From NCBI GenBank assembly GCA_963849095.1, contig CAWKGA010000002.1:62001-126000 (forward strand): a stretch of DNA of 64,000 nucleotides, read 5' to 3'. Numbering within the stretch: the stretch's first letter is position 1; every line of letters starts with the position of its first letter. Below are positions 17,487-26,554 of the stretch, piece after piece. The notes beneath the pieces are model-generated. The model did no database searches and was not told the origin of the DNA. It saw only the letters and a program-made list of their open reading frames with translations. Origin of the DNA: JASHUC01 sp963849095. GTDB lineage: Bacteria > Pseudomonadota > Gammaproteobacteria > Steroidobacterales > Steroidobacteraceae. The translations under genes were made by a program, and so were the position numbers.

Positions 17487-18425
17487 GTGGCATTTCCTTA
17501 CCTGCAGGATCTCGTTCGCGCGGCGACCGGCCTCAACGTCCCGTTGCCGTTGCCAACCTTCGGTCTGTGCGTGGTCGTCGCAGTCCTCGCCGCCATCTAC
17601 GTCGCGCGGCTCGAGCTGCTGCGCCTCTATCGGCAGGGCCGGCTCGGCGAGGGCCTCACCAAGGGCCTCGGCAAGGGGCGCGCGAGCGAGATACCGGCGA
17701 CGCTCACGAATTTCCTCCTGGACTTCGCGGTGCTCGTGGTGCTCTCAGGCTTCGTCGGCGCACGCATTGCGTCGATCCTCGAGGTGCCTCGCGATTTCGC
17801 CATCGACCCCTGGGGAATGATCTTCTCGCGGCAGGGATTCAACTTCCTCGGCGGACTCGTGCTCGGCGTGATCGCCGGCGTCTGGTACGCCAGGCGTCGG
17901 GGGCTCCCCATTCGTGTCGCCTGCGATGCGTTTGCGCCTGCGCTGATGCTCGCCTACGCGCTCGGCCGGGTCGGCTGCCAGCTCTCCGGGGACGGCGACT
18001 GGGGCATCGCCGCCAACATGGCCTTGAAGCCCGGCTGGGTCCCGGCGTGGCTGTGGGCGCAGACGTACGCGCACAACATCGCGGGAATCGTCATCGCCCC
18101 ACCCGGCGTGTATCCAACTCCGATCTACGAGACTCTCATGTGCCTTGCGCTGTTCGCCGTGCTCTGGGCGGTCCGCAAGCATCCCTTCCGGTCCGGCTGG
18201 CTGTTCGCGCTCTATCTGCTGCTCTGCGGACTGGAGCGGCTCGCGATCGAGCCCATCCGGATCAATCCGCGGGCGCACTTCCTCGGCATCGCGGCCACTC
18301 AGGCCGAGATTCTTGCGGCAACGCTCGCGATCGTCGGCGCGGCGGGTCTCGTGGCACTCAGCCGGCGCGCAGCGCCGATCCCGGCGGCGCAGAATGCAGC
18401 GGACCCGCTACCACGGCAACGCTAG
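17487..18425 (+). CDS. lgt: Prolipoprotein diacylglyceryl transferase family protein (Lgt)
   Basis: About 312-residue polytopic membrane enzyme with seven hydrophobic segments. In the family it moves diacylglycerol from phosphatidylglycerol to the lipobox Cys of prolipoproteins. Supporting features: GARIASILEV, a phospholipid-site stretch GLVLGVIAGVWYARRRG, the signature ALGRVGCQLSGDGDWG (in place of the usual GRxGNxxNGE) and PTPIYETLMCL. The signature is divergent, so this may be a second, specialised Lgt. The GTG at 17487 avoids the divergent gene; an alternative GTG at 17457 would overlap it. Confidence 0.82.
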   Translation: MAFPYLQDLVRAATGLNVPLPLPTFGLCVVVAVLAAIYVARLELLRLYRQGRLGEGLTKGLGKGRASEIPATLTNFLLDFAVLVVLSGFVGARIASILEVPRDFAIDPWGMIFSRQGFNFLGGLVLGVIAGVWYARRRGLPIRVACDAFAPALMLAYALGRVGCQLSGDGDWGIAANMALKPGWVPAWLWAQTYAHNIAGIVIAPPGVYPTPIYETLMCLALFAVLWAVRKHPFRSGWLFALYLLLCGLERLAIEPIRINPRAHFLGIAATQAEILAATLAIVGAAGLVALSRRAAPIPAAQNAADPLPRQR

Positions 18426-18886
18426 CTCGCGAGCGGCCAGAAAATGTCCGTCTGCCAGTCCTTCGGATTGGGATGTTCGGCGGGGTCCGTGACGTAGACC
18501 TCCCACGGGGCACCGGCAGGCCGAAGGCCATTCTCCTCGATCCATATCTGCACGGCGCCGTGGGCGCCCGCGAGCTGCTCGTACGGCCCGGTATGCGTCG
18601 CCGCCGCAACGGGCCCACCGGGCAGCGTTCCCGCGACAACCTCACCCTGTCCCGGCACGGGCACTGCGACGGGCAGCCCGGCCTCGATCGTGACCAGCCC
18701 CGGCCCCCACTCGAGATAGCGCGCGAACGGTTGGCCGACGAGAGCGGCGTGAGTGCGTTGCGCGTGCGCGAACACCACGCCGAACGCTTCCGCGAGCGCC
18801 TTTGCGATGTCGGAACGCTTCACTCGGCGCCGAACGGCGAGCGTGGGTTGAGGGGAAAGCTGCTTGCGGGTGATCGAATACGTCAT
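18422..18886 (-). CDS. GyrI-like/AraC effector-binding domain protein
   Basis: 154-residue stand-alone GyrI-like domain (SOUL/BmrR ligand-binding fold). MTYSITRKQLSPQPTLAVRRRVKRSDIA, FARYLEWGPGLVTIEAGLPV, VVAGTLPGGPVAAATHTGPYEQL and WEVYVTDPAEHPNPKDWQTDIFWPL are characteristic. Relatives bind small hydrophobic ligands or hydrolyse cyclopropanoids; there is no DNA-binding domain here. Its stop overlaps the lgt stop, so the two genes are convergent. Confidence 0.85.
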   Translation of the reverse strand: MTYSITRKQLSPQPTLAVRRRVKRSDIAKALAEAFGVVFAHAQRTHAALVGQPFARYLEWGPGLVTIEAGLPVAVPVPGQGEVVAGTLPGGPVAAATHTGPYEQLAGAHGAVQIWIEENGLRPAGAPWEVYVTDPAEHPNPKDWQTDIFWPLAS

Positions 18887-19067
18887 GCTCTCGCTCCCCG
18901 AGCGTGCGCTGCCGCGCAGAACACGACCGGCTGCACTCATTGAAAGGGATTCCCCATGAGGCGCTCTCGCTGACCCCAGCCACTCTAACGTAAACCCCGG
19001 TGTCCGTCCTGGCGGCCCTTGCGGGCTGCGCGACGGCTCCGCGCCGCCTGCGCCGCAGCAAACGCCT

Positions 19068-19976
19068 GTGTGGGGCCGCGTGACGCGGTACACTTCTCAG
19101 GTGTTCACCAAATACCGCCGGACTCCCCGATTCACGGTCGGGGACCGCACCGTCGTGACGAGCGGTCTCCCGAGACGGGCGTGGCACGACCTGTACCATC
19201 TGTTCATGAAGGTCAGCTGGCCGCGGCTGTTCGCGAGCTATGCCGGCTTCTTCGTTCTGTTCAATCTGGCATTCGCCAGCCTCTATGCGCTCGAGCCCGG
19301 CGACATCGCCAATCTCGACCCGCGCGGCTACTGGGGCGAGTTCTTCTTCAGCGTCGAGACGCTCGCAACGGTTGGCTACGGCGACATGCACCCTCAGACG
19401 GTGTTCTCGCACATCGTCGCATCCGCCGAGATCTTCACCGGCATGATGAGCCTCGCGCTGATCACAGGCATGATGTTCGCTCGATTCTCAAGGCCCACCG
19501 CGCGGATCCTGTTCGCGCGCCACGCGGTGATTCGCCCTTTCGACGGGCAGCTGACGCTCATGCTGCGCGCCGCCAACGAGCGACAGAACGTCATCATGGA
19601 AGCCTCGGCGCAGCTGCGCCTGGTACGCGAGGAGCGCACCGCCGAGGGGTTCTACTTGCGGCGCATATACGATCTGCCGCTGCGCCGCAGCGAGCAACCC
19701 ATCTTCATCTTCGGCTGGAATCTCTTGCATGTCATAGACGATTCCAGCCCGCTCCACGGCGCGACCGCCGAGTCGCTCACGGCCTCCCACACCTTTCTGC
19801 TGCTCACCGTCAGCGGCACGGACGAGACGACGGGCCAAACATTGATGGCTCGCCATGAATATCTGGCCGCCGTATTGCGCTGGAATCACACCTTCGCCGA
19901 CATCCTCAGCAGGGGCGAGGACGGCATCGACCGGTTCGATTACACCAAGTTTCATCGAGTCGAGCCTCTGAGCTGA
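19068..19976 (+). CDS. Inward-rectifier potassium channel (KirBac type)
   Basis: About 300 residues with the KirBac layout: amphipathic slide helix (AWHDLYHLFMKVSW), outer helix, pore helix and selectivity filter TVGYGD (101-106), inner helix (FTGMMSLALITGMMFARFSRP), then a beta-rich Kir cytosolic domain (RNA-free immunoglobulin-like fold) with LRLVREERTAEGFYLRRIYDL. It should carry K+ across the inner membrane, gated by lipid or pH. Start taken as the GTG at 19068; later GTG codons in the same frame are possible. Confidence 0.92.
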   Translation: MWGRVTRYTSQVFTKYRRTPRFTVGDRTVVTSGLPRRAWHDLYHLFMKVSWPRLFASYAGFFVLFNLAFASLYALEPGDIANLDPRGYWGEFFFSVETLATVGYGDMHPQTVFSHIVASAEIFTGMMSLALITGMMFARFSRPTARILFARHAVIRPFDGQLTLMLRAANERQNVIMEASAQLRLVREERTAEGFYLRRIYDLPLRRSEQPIFIFGWNLLHVIDDSSPLHGATAESLTASHTFLLLTVSGTDETTGQTLMARHEYLAAVLRWNHTFADILSRGEDGIDRFDYTKFHRVEPLS

Positions 19977-20141
19977 CGCGAGCCCTCCGACGTCCGCTCT
20001 TAACGGCCCTCTCGAGTTGAGTGTAGACTATATGCCAACGCCGATCGGCGCAGTGCCGATCGATGAGGTCGGCATTCCTTTGCAGCACGCTGCGGATTTG
20101 GAGCATCGCGGGCCAGACACGCGCCTCGAGCGGAGGACACC

Positions 20142-20477
20142 ATGGATCAGCGCAATCCCGGCCGGCGCGCACGGCAGAGCCGTCACGCCGGGGGAACTGG
20201 GCCTGAAAAGCCGACGTCCCCGCTGGCGCGCGCGCATGACGCCCCGGATCTGCAGGCCATTCTCGGCCGATTCTCCGACGCGCTCTCCATGATCGCGGTG
20301 GTCCACCGCTCCCTCTCCTCGCAGGAATCCGCCGGAGCCGGCGACGAGGAGGTCGCCTTGCGCCACGCCATCGACGAGCTGAAGGCCGTCTACAACGAGC
20401 TCGACGCAGCCGCCGGTCTCATCCGAGCCGCTGCTGCAACGCATCTTGCAGATCGACCCCGAGATGACTATAAGTAG
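20142..20477 (+). CDS. Hypothetical small protein
   Basis: 111 residues, unrecognised. The first 30 are basic and Pro/Gly-rich; the rest is helical and amphipathic (LQAILGRFSDALSMIAVVHRSL, VALRHAIDELKAVYNELDAAAGLIRAAA), suggesting a small coiled-coil protein. A clear GGAGGA ribosome site precedes the ATG and supports real translation. It lies upstream of the XRE and csrA genes with no tight coupling. Confidence 0.55.
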   Translation: MDQRNPGRRARQSRHAGGTGPEKPTSPLARAHDAPDLQAILGRFSDALSMIAVVHRSLSSQESAGAGDEEVALRHAIDELKAVYNELDAAAGLIRAAAATHLADRPRDDYK

Positions 20478-20535
20478 CTGAGAGGCGGAGTTGCGCGATT
20501 TTTTGCGGAGGCTTTCCTGCCGGAAGCCCGAGGTG

Positions 20536-20760
20536 TCAGCGCCGCGTGAGCAGCTCCGGCACGCTCACGCGCAGCGCCTGGGCGAGGACTTCGAGGGTGC
20601 TCAGGGTGACATTCCGCTCGCAGCGCTCCACCGAGCCGATGTAGGTTCGGTGCAGGCCGCAATCGTCCGCCAGCTCCTCCTGCGAGAGCCCGTGCTTCGC
20701 ACGGTAATCGCGGATGTTGTCGGCCAGGATCTTGCGGAGTTGCGAGGTCGGCTTGCGCAC
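20536..20760 (-). CDS. XRE-family helix-turn-helix regulator
   Basis: 74-residue single-domain Cro/CI-type DNA-binding protein: LRKILADNIRDYRAKHGLSQEELADDCGLHRTYIGSVERCERNVTLSTLEVLAQALRVSVPELL covers all five helices. The start is uncertain. The GTG at 20760 gives a minimal HTH protein; longer in-frame extensions run antisense to csrA and look non-coding. It is divergent from csrA, so it could regulate it, but no operator was identified. Confidence 0.75.
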   Translation of the reverse strand: MRKPTSQLRKILADNIRDYRAKHGLSQEELADDCGLHRTYIGSVERCERNVTLSTLEVLAQALRVSVPELLTRR

Positions 20761-20904
20761 CGGCAGCAGGAACCGGGGAGTCCGGCAGATTGGAGTGCCG
20801 GAATGATGCGAAGCTGCTGACGATGAATCGACAGACTTTGAGTAGCATGTTCGATCCGGCAACGTAAGCACTCGCGACCGCGCCGTCGCGAAGGGAGGGG
20901 AGCC

Positions 20905-21135
20905 ATGCTGATCCTGACACGCCGTCCGGGTGAGCGTCTCTGCATCGGCGAGAACGTCGTGGTCACCATACTCGCCGTCAAGGGCAACCAGGTCCGCATC
21001 GGAATCGCCGCGCCTCGGGACATCGCTGTCGACCGCGAAGAGATCCACGAGCGCAAGCAGGCCGACCGCCGCGCCAGCCGTCCCTGCGCTTCGGAATCCG
21101 AACGGCCGGCCGCCGCGGCCGCGGCGGGGTCCTGA
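20905..21135 (+). CDS. csrA: Carbon storage regulator CsrA
   Basis: 76-residue RNA-binding protein that controls translation by binding GGA motifs in leaders. MLILTRRPGERLCIGENVVVTILAVKGNQVRIGIAAPRDIAVDREEI matches CsrA throughout, including the N-terminal RNA-contact strand (LILTRR) and the VHREEI-like helix start. The C-terminal tail is Ala-rich and longer than in E. coli. The leader has a strong GGGAGGGGAG ribosome site containing GGA, so autoregulation is possible. Confidence 0.96.
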   Translation: MLILTRRPGERLCIGENVVVTILAVKGNQVRIGIAAPRDIAVDREEIHERKQADRRASRPCASESERPAAAAAAGS

Positions 21136-21279
21136 TACGGGGCGAGCCCCGCTCGAACGGTAGTGCGACGGCCCGGAATGGGCCGCCGGACGGGGCGGTA
21201 CCCCCTCGGCTTCGCTGGAGCGCTTCGGTCGCGGACGGCCCGATGCGCTAGCATGGCGCTTTCACGAGGAGAAGCTGCG

Positions 21280-21606
21280 ATGCCGGAGAAGAACTTGCCG
21301 CGACCTCCCGATTCCCTGCGCCGCGTGGCCCCCAAGCTTGCAGAGCTCACATCGGACGTGCTGTTCGAGGACATCTGGGAGCGCAAGGAGCTTTCCAAGC
21401 GCGATCGGAGCCTCATCACCTGCGCGGCGCTCATCGCCCTGTACCGCCCGGAACAGCTGCGCTTTCACGTACGGCTCGCGATCAGCAACGGCGTCACGAG
21501 CGATGAGCTCGCCGAGCTCATCACTCACCTCGCCTTCTATGCCGGCTGGCCGTCAGCGGTGCAGGCAGCGCAGATCGCGGACGAAGTGCTGAACGCTGCG
21601 CGGTAG
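21280..21606 (+). CDS. Carboxymuconolactone decarboxylase/AhpD-like family protein
   Basis: 108-residue all-helical CMD domain. The core LSKRDRSLITCAALIALYRPEQLRFHVRLAISNGVTSDELAELITHLAFYAGWPSAVQA is typical of gamma-carboxymuconolactone decarboxylase-like proteins. It lacks the AhpD CxxC pair (a single Cys in ITCAAL), so peroxidase activity is doubtful. The ATG at 21280 has GAGGAG upstream; longer in-frame starts lack one. Confidence 0.85.
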   Translation: MPEKNLPRPPDSLRRVAPKLAELTSDVLFEDIWERKELSKRDRSLITCAALIALYRPEQLRFHVRLAISNGVTSDELAELITHLAFYAGWPSAVQAAQIADEVLNAAR

Positions 21607-21725
21607 CGCCTTCGACGCCGCAATGCGGTGCCCCATCGCACCGCGGGCCATTCCGTCACCCAAGCGCAACGCGCGCCCTGAGCCGCCCGCGGGAGCGGGG
21701 ACTCAAGGACGCACGTCATGGGCAC

Positions 21726-22145
21726 TCAGGATGCCGGGCTACCGACTTTGCCCAGCTCCGTCTGGATTTCCCCCGCATCCTTCGTGACGGTGGCGAGGCT
21801 AGTGCTCCTCAGCGCGGAGCGCGTTCTTGACGCGATATGCTCGAGTGACTTCTTCGCCGCAGCGTCGGCGGTATCGGGAATCGCGCCGTTGCCCTGGGAG
21901 CTGCAGGGATTCGCCTGCTTGCTGTCGAAGCCGTGTCCGCCGGGACCGACCAAGCAGTTCAGCGTGTGATGCAGATGCATGTGGGCGACCTTGAGAGAGG
22001 TCGCCGCCGCCGAGAACCCGGCGTGCTGCGCGGCCGTCGAGACTTCGCTAGCCGCATCGGCGTGCGCGGCGAGCGGCGCTGCCACGAGACCTGCGCATAG
22101 TGCAAACCCGACCCAGTGGTTCTTGAGTACGCGAAATTTCATCAT
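21726..22145 (-). CDS. Hypothetical secreted protein
   Basis: 139 residues with a clear Sec signal peptide (MMKFRVLKNHWVGFALCAGLVAAPLAAHA, cleavage near residue 30). The mature part is small and helical, with the His-rich segment LKVAHMHLHHTLNCLVGPGGHGFDSKQANPC containing two Cys that may form a disulfide or bind metal. AAGGAGAACC lies upstream of the tandem ATG. I do not recognise a named family; a periplasmic metal-related role is only a guess. Confidence 0.65.
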   Translation of the reverse strand: MMKFRVLKNHWVGFALCAGLVAAPLAAHADAASEVSTAAQHAGFSAAATSLKVAHMHLHHTLNCLVGPGGHGFDSKQANPCSSQGNGAIPDTADAAAKKSLEHIASRTRSALRSTSLATVTKDAGEIQTELGKVGSPAS

Positions 22146-22615
22146 GGGAAGGTTCTCCTTTGACTGTCCGGGAGACGGAGCCGCAAACACGCCGGCACCG
22201 CCGGAATTCTAGCCGCGGAAGCTTAGCCGGAGGCGCGGGGCAAAGATAGCCCCGCTTGGGATCGGCCTGCGCGCGATGCGCTTGCCGACCCGTCATCCCG
22301 CGCTCAACTGCGGTTTCGATCGAGCTCTCCGAGTGTCTATCTGGAGCCAAGCGCTCCACTGACCTAACGAATACACGAGCGCTGCAAGTGTTCCGCGCCG
22401 GAGGGCCCGCGGTCCCCCTTTCCGCACCGGCCACGCTCACGACTGCGTCTGCCTCGACTCAGCAGAGACGCCCTACGGGCGAGGCCCCGGCGAGCGGGTA
22501 GCCGGGCCCACCGACGCGCGGCATCGCCGCCAAAGCGAGCCAGGGGCTTCGGCCGCGAACCTCCAGCTTGAGACACCCCGAATGTTAAAATACGGGGTCG
22601 TCACCGGGAGACCCC
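22146..22615. other. Intergenic region between divergent genes
   Basis: About 470 bp between the secreted protein and the GST gene. I see no supported gene, repeat or RNA. A TAAAAT (22586-22591) about 25 bp before the GST ATG could be its -10 element. Confidence 0.4.
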
Positions 22616-23242
22616 ATGCGCCTCTACGTTGACCACAACTATGCGAGTCCGTACGCTTTGGTCGCTTACGTAAGCCTCATCGAGAAGGGACTGAATTTCG
22701 ATGACGAACCCGTCGATTTGGCCGCCCGCGCGAACCACGCTCCAAACTTCGCCAGGACGTTGATCACTCGGCGGGTCCCCGTGCTCATACACGACGACTT
22801 CGCGCTCTCGGAATCTTCCGCGATCTGCGAATACCTCGACGAGAGCTTTCCCGGAACGCGGCTCTACCCGTCGAACTTTCGCGATCGCGCACGAGCGCGC
22901 CAAGTCCAAGCCTGGATGCGCAGTGATCTCGTGCCGATCCGCGAGGAGCGCCCCACGTGGATCGTGTTCTGCGGCGCCAGGCGACCCGCCCTCTCCGAGC
23001 GTGCGCGAGGCGCTGCCGACACGCTCTTCTCTGCCGCCTCGGCCTTACTCGACGGCCGCGCCGACAATCTCTTCGGCGACTGGTCAATCGCCGATGTCGA
23101 TCTCGCGATGATGCTGCAGCGCCTCATCGCGCTCGGCGACCCGATCCCGAAGCGGCTGGCCAACTACGCTGCGCACCAGTGGCGTCGCCCGAGCGTTCAG
23201 AAGTGGGTCCAGCACAAGCGACCGCCGCTCGTCGAATACTGA
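22616..23242 (+). CDS. Glutathione S-transferase family protein (YfcF-like)
   Basis: 208-residue GST with N-terminal thioredoxin fold and C-terminal helical domain. Supporting features are MRLYVDHNYASPYALVAYVSLIEKG (GSH-activating Ser/Tyr region), TRRVPVLIHDDFALSESSAICEYLDE (cis-Pro and the GSH-binding E-S pair), and LFGDWSIADVDLAMMLQRL in the C-domain. It resembles the YfcF subfamily linked to peroxide defence. It is monocistronic, with the following genes convergent. Confidence 0.9.
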   Translation: MRLYVDHNYASPYALVAYVSLIEKGLNFDDEPVDLAARANHAPNFARTLITRRVPVLIHDDFALSESSAICEYLDESFPGTRLYPSNFRDRARARQVQAWMRSDLVPIREERPTWIVFCGARRPALSERARGAADTLFSAASALLDGRADNLFGDWSIADVDLAMMLQRLIALGDPIPKRLANYAAHQWRRPSVQKWVQHKRPPLVEY

Positions 23243-23287
23243 CCGCGGTCACTCACTCACGCGGCACGGTCAAAGCGCTGCGACCCG

Positions 23288-24073
23288 CTACGGAGCGAGT
23301 GCACTGCGAGCGTCCACCAGCGGACTCATACTGCCGGTGGGAGACGGCGCCTCCCAATGCTCCAGGCCGCGCAGCCACGACTGCCACAGCGTCGCCGCCG
23401 CGCGTTCCAGAGCCGGTCCATGCCGACGGGCCTGGTCGCGCAGCGCCGGCACCGAGATGCCGGCCTGAGCCAGCTCCGAGGCGTGACCGATATACCAGCG
23501 CTCCAGTTGCGCGGCCTGCGCCTCCGCATGGAACTGCAGGGCGAGGCCGAAGTTGCCGACCGAGAACGCCTGATGCGGATAGCGGGAGCTGCCTGCCAGA
23601 CGAGCCGCCTCCGCGGGCAGACCAAATGTATCGCCGTGCCAGTGCAGCACGTGAACCGCGGGATCGAACAGCGCGGCCAATGGGTTCGGCCGATGCGCGG
23701 GAACTGGCGGAACGAGAGGCGACCAGCCGATCTCCTTTCCCTGGTCGCCCGGAAACACTTCAGCCCCGAGGGCCGCCGCCATCAGCTGGGCACCGAGGCA
23801 GATGCCCAGCGTCGGGCGATGCAGCGTCAGCCGCGCGCGGAGCAGCGCGATCTCATCCCCAAGGAATGGGTAGGCCAGCTCCTCGTATACGCCGATCGGC
23901 CCACCCAGTGCGATCAGCAGCTCGGGCGCCTCCCGCGCGAGCGGTGACAGATCGGCAACTCCGGCCTGCAGGGTCTCTATGGCATAACCGGCGGCACGCA
24001 GCGCCGGCTCCAGCGTGCCGAGATCCTCGAAGGCGACGTGTTGAATCACTACGGCGCGGCGCATCGCACTCAT
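23288..24073 (-). CDS. Class I glutamine amidotransferase (GMP synthase-like)
   Basis: 261-residue stand-alone GATase1 domain. The triad is C92 in LGICLGAQLMAAALG, H182 in LQFHAEA, and E184; ALGGPIGVYEE forms the oxyanion strand. Such proteins hydrolyse glutamine or gamma-glutamyl amides. The start ATG at 24073 overlaps the M24 stop as ATGA, making it the last gene of a coupled four-gene operon. No synthetase partner is adjacent, so a hydrolase acting on a gamma-glutamyl compound is possible (inference). Confidence 0.88.
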   Translation of the reverse strand: MSAMRRAVVIQHVAFEDLGTLEPALRAAGYAIETLQAGVADLSPLAREAPELLIALGGPIGVYEELAYPFLGDEIALLRARLTLHRPTLGICLGAQLMAAALGAEVFPGDQGKEIGWSPLVPPVPAHRPNPLAALFDPAVHVLHWHGDTFGLPAEAARLAGSSRYPHQAFSVGNFGLALQFHAEAQAAQLERWYIGHASELAQAGISVPALRDQARRHGPALERAAATLWQSWLRGLEHWEAPSPTGSMSPLVDARSALAP

Positions 24074-24762
24074 TTTATGAAGTAGCTGTCGGCGAGCAAC
24101 ATGTCTTCGAAGAAGGCGCCGAAACCGCGCGCCGGATGGCGGATGTGGATCTCGAGCACCCACGCCATGGGGGAGGGGCGGAACGGCACCGTCGCCATCG
24201 GTCCATCGTAGATCGTGGCGTGCGGGAAGTCCGACAAACGATGTCCGGAGAGATCGAGGTTGAGCTCCCACCCGAGCTCCTGGGCCTGTGCGGTCGCGTA
24301 GTCGTAGAGCTGCAGACCGGTCCAGCCATGCTGCGCCCACTGCGCCCGCACGCGGTGGAAGAGCTTGCGGGCATCGATTGCGATGCGGGCCATGTCGGGA
24401 TCGCTTCCGGTGACGAAGGTATCCCCCCCGTCGCCTTCCCATTCCTCGAACACCGGGCCGATATCGATGAAGAAAATGTCGTCCGGTCCGAGGACGACGC
24501 CCGGGTCGGAGGCCGCGCCGAAGGTCTTCATCGTGTTCGGTCCGAAGCGCACATAGACATCGTGCCAGCCGCGCAGCATGCCCCGCGCCGCCAAGAGCCG
24601 CTTGGCCATCGCGACGGCCTCCTCCTCGGCCATGCCTGGGCGCACCGCGGCGGCAATATCATGGATGGCCGCGCGGGTCATCTCCCGCACCGCCAGCATC
24701 TTCTCCGGCGAGTAGGCAGTACCTACGCGCTCGAGATCGGCTTGCTTGATCATTGCATTCAT
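24070..24762 (-). CDS. M24 family metallopeptidase-like protein (short form)
   Basis: 230-residue pita-bread-fold protein lacking the N-terminal domain of prolidase/creatinase. All five metal ligands can be placed: D100 (FFIDIGP), D114 (GDTFV; D111 is the alternative), H174 (LSGHRLSDF), E204 (LEIHI) and E219 (FFEDMLLAD). Relatives cleave Xaa-Pro bonds or hydrolyse creatine and ectoine. AAGGGGAG precedes the ATG, which overlaps the ferredoxin stop by ATGA. The tightly coupled neighbours suggest a catabolic role on an imported small molecule. Confidence 0.85.
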   Translation of the reverse strand: MNAMIKQADLERVGTAYSPEKMLAVREMTRAAIHDIAAAVRPGMAEEEAVAMAKRLLAARGMLRGWHDVYVRFGPNTMKTFGAASDPGVVLGPDDIFFIDIGPVFEEWEGDGGDTFVTGSDPDMARIAIDARKLFHRVRAQWAQHGWTGLQLYDYATAQAQELGWELNLDLSGHRLSDFPHATIYDGPMATVPFRPSPMAWVLEIHIRHPARGFGAFFEDMLLADSYFIK

Positions 24763-25088
24763 GCAGACACTCCCCTTGATGATGATTTGACGCGAACCCG
24801 AATCATGAGCCCGTCCAGCTCCGCGGCGAGCGTGACCTGACACGAAAGGCGGTCACCCTCGCGTCGGCCAGGCAGCACCGCCAGCAGCTGCCGCTCGGTC
24901 TCGAGCGCCGGCGGCAGCCGCGCCCACCACCCCGGCATGACTTGGATGCGGCACGCACCGCAGGATGCGCGACCCCCGCAGACCGAGAGCAGCGGCATCC
25001 CTGCCCGCCGCAGCGCCGTGTACAGGCTCTCACCGTCGTGGCCTTCGACTTCGCGCAGCTCGTCGCCGTGCAATGCTTCGATCCTCAT
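24759..25088 (-). CDS. Plant-type 2Fe-2S ferredoxin
   Basis: 109 residues with the cluster ligands C37, C43, C46 (CGGRASCGAC) and C83 (LSCQV), the CX5CX2C...C pattern of plant/adrenodoxin-type ferredoxins. It would pass single electrons to an oxygenase or reductase, but none is encoded nearby. The ATG forms an ATGA overlap with the permease stop, so it is made in step with the transporter. An electron carrier inside a permease-peptidase-amidotransferase operon is unusual. Confidence 0.9.
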   Translation of the reverse strand: MRIEALHGDELREVEGHDGESLYTALRRAGMPLLSVCGGRASCGACRIQVMPGWWARLPPALETERQLLAVLPGRREGDRLSCQVTLAAELDGLMIRVRVKSSSRGVSA

Positions 25089-26524
25089 TGCGGCGCCCCC
25101 GACTGCGTCACCAGATTCTCGTCGGCGACGATCGACGGCTGGAAGCGCCGGTGGGCTCGCTCCAGGTCGCCGCGGATCCGCGAGCTCGCCGCGGGCGAGC
25201 GCTGATAAAACACGAGGATCCACGCCACTCCGAGGGCCAGGTAAGCGAGGAACGCGTACGGGAAGTACATGACCGGCGCGGCGGGAATGGGATAGACGCT
25301 GCCGACGGCTGGCACGATGAGCAGCAGGATCGAGGCGCCGCAGCCGACCAGATCGCGAACGCGCAGCTCGCCCAAGCTCTTGAGATACACCGGCGCGGCG
25401 ATCGTGATCAGGAAGTACGCCACGATGAACCCAAACGCTGCGCACGTCCCGACATCGCCGAACAAGTCGAGCGTCGCAACCTTGTTAAGCGTCGCGATGG
25501 CCGGAATCGCAAAGGAGACGATCGCCATGAGCGTCACCGCGACGTGCGGCGTCTCGTTGCTCGGGTGCGCCTCCGCCGTGGCGGCGTGGAACAATCCGTG
25601 ACGCCCCATCGCATAGATGACGCGCGCCCCGGCGTTCAGGCACGACAGGCACAGAGCGAAGAAGCTCACCATCGCGCCGAGCGACAGCGGCACTTGCAGC
25701 AGCGGCACCCGCGAGAGCACCGCGAGCGTGTTGAGTGGCGCATCGAGCTTGTCGAGCGTGATCGAGTAGCCCCGCGTGCCGAGGACCATCACGTAGGTCA
25801 CGAAGACGAAGAACGTGCCCGCGAGAATCAAACTCATGCTCACGGCGCGCGGAATCGACTTGAGCGGATTGCGGGCCTCGTCACCGAATGCGGTGGCACA
25901 CTCGAAGCCGACCAGGCTGAAGATCGCGACGACGACCCCGAGGCCGATATTGGACCACGGCACGGTGTGCACATCGAACTGCGCGCTGTCGAGCGCCAGA
26001 TGATGCTGAGACAGTACGATCACGCACAGCGCCGCGATGAGCAGCATCGAGAGCCCTTCGAGCACCAGCATCAAAAGGGCGGAGAGCTGCACGTTCTTCC
26101 AGGCGCAGAACCAGCCGACACCGACGCAGATGCCGTACAGCAGTATCGGCGGGGTGTCGATACCCGCCATCGCCAGGAGCTTCCCGGCGAAAACCGTAAA
26201 GCCGGTGACGCCGGCCATGGCGATACCGAGGTACGCCCAAATGAGCGACCAGCCCCCGACGGCGCCCATCTTCAGTCCGAGTCCGCGGCAGATGTAGGCA
26301 TACATCGAGCCGGACATGGTCGAGCGGCGCGCGAATTGATTCAGGTTGTACGCGACGAACAGAAGCATGATGGTGCCCAGCGCGTACGACAGCCAGCTCC
26401 AGTTGCCGGTAGTCGCGAACATCACTGGCACGATCAGGGCAGCCGTCATCGTGGGCGAGATCAGCGCTACGGCTTGCGCCAGCAGCTCCTTGAAGCTCAG
26501 ACAGTTGGGTTTCAATTGCGACAT
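25085..26524 (-). CDS. APC superfamily amino acid/amine permease
   Basis: 479 residues with about 12 membrane segments. The first has the APC signature LISPTMTAALIVPVMF; later segments include GGWSLIWAYLGIAMAGVTGFTVFAG and VVAIFSLVGFECATAFGDEARNPLKSIPRAV, the conserved APC E/D-rich loop. It imports an amino acid-like compound. AAGGAGT lies upstream of the ATG at 26524, and an in-frame upstream start has no support. First gene of the ATGA-coupled operon and downstream of a MocR regulator. Confidence 0.9.
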   Translation of the reverse strand: MSQLKPNCLSFKELLAQAVALISPTMTAALIVPVMFATTGNWSWLSYALGTIMLLFVAYNLNQFARRSTMSGSMYAYICRGLGLKMGAVGGWSLIWAYLGIAMAGVTGFTVFAGKLLAMAGIDTPPILLYGICVGVGWFCAWKNVQLSALLMLVLEGLSMLLIAALCVIVLSQHHLALDSAQFDVHTVPWSNIGLGVVVAIFSLVGFECATAFGDEARNPLKSIPRAVSMSLILAGTFFVFVTYVMVLGTRGYSITLDKLDAPLNTLAVLSRVPLLQVPLSLGAMVSFFALCLSCLNAGARVIYAMGRHGLFHAATAEAHPSNETPHVAVTLMAIVSFAIPAIATLNKVATLDLFGDVGTCAAFGFIVAYFLITIAAPVYLKSLGELRVRDLVGCGASILLLIVPAVGSVYPIPAAPVMYFPYAFLAYLALGVAWILVFYQRSPAASSRIRGDLERAHRRFQPSIVADENLVTQSGAPQ

Positions 26525-26554
26525 GACGGCGGGACTCCTTGTGCGGGCCTCGAT

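Noticed and set aside
23288..26524. Ectoine or hydroxyectoine catabolic operon
   Set aside because: MocR plus M24 resembles EnuR/EutD, but the M24 protein is only the short catalytic domain and no EutE, EutB or EutC-like partner is present.
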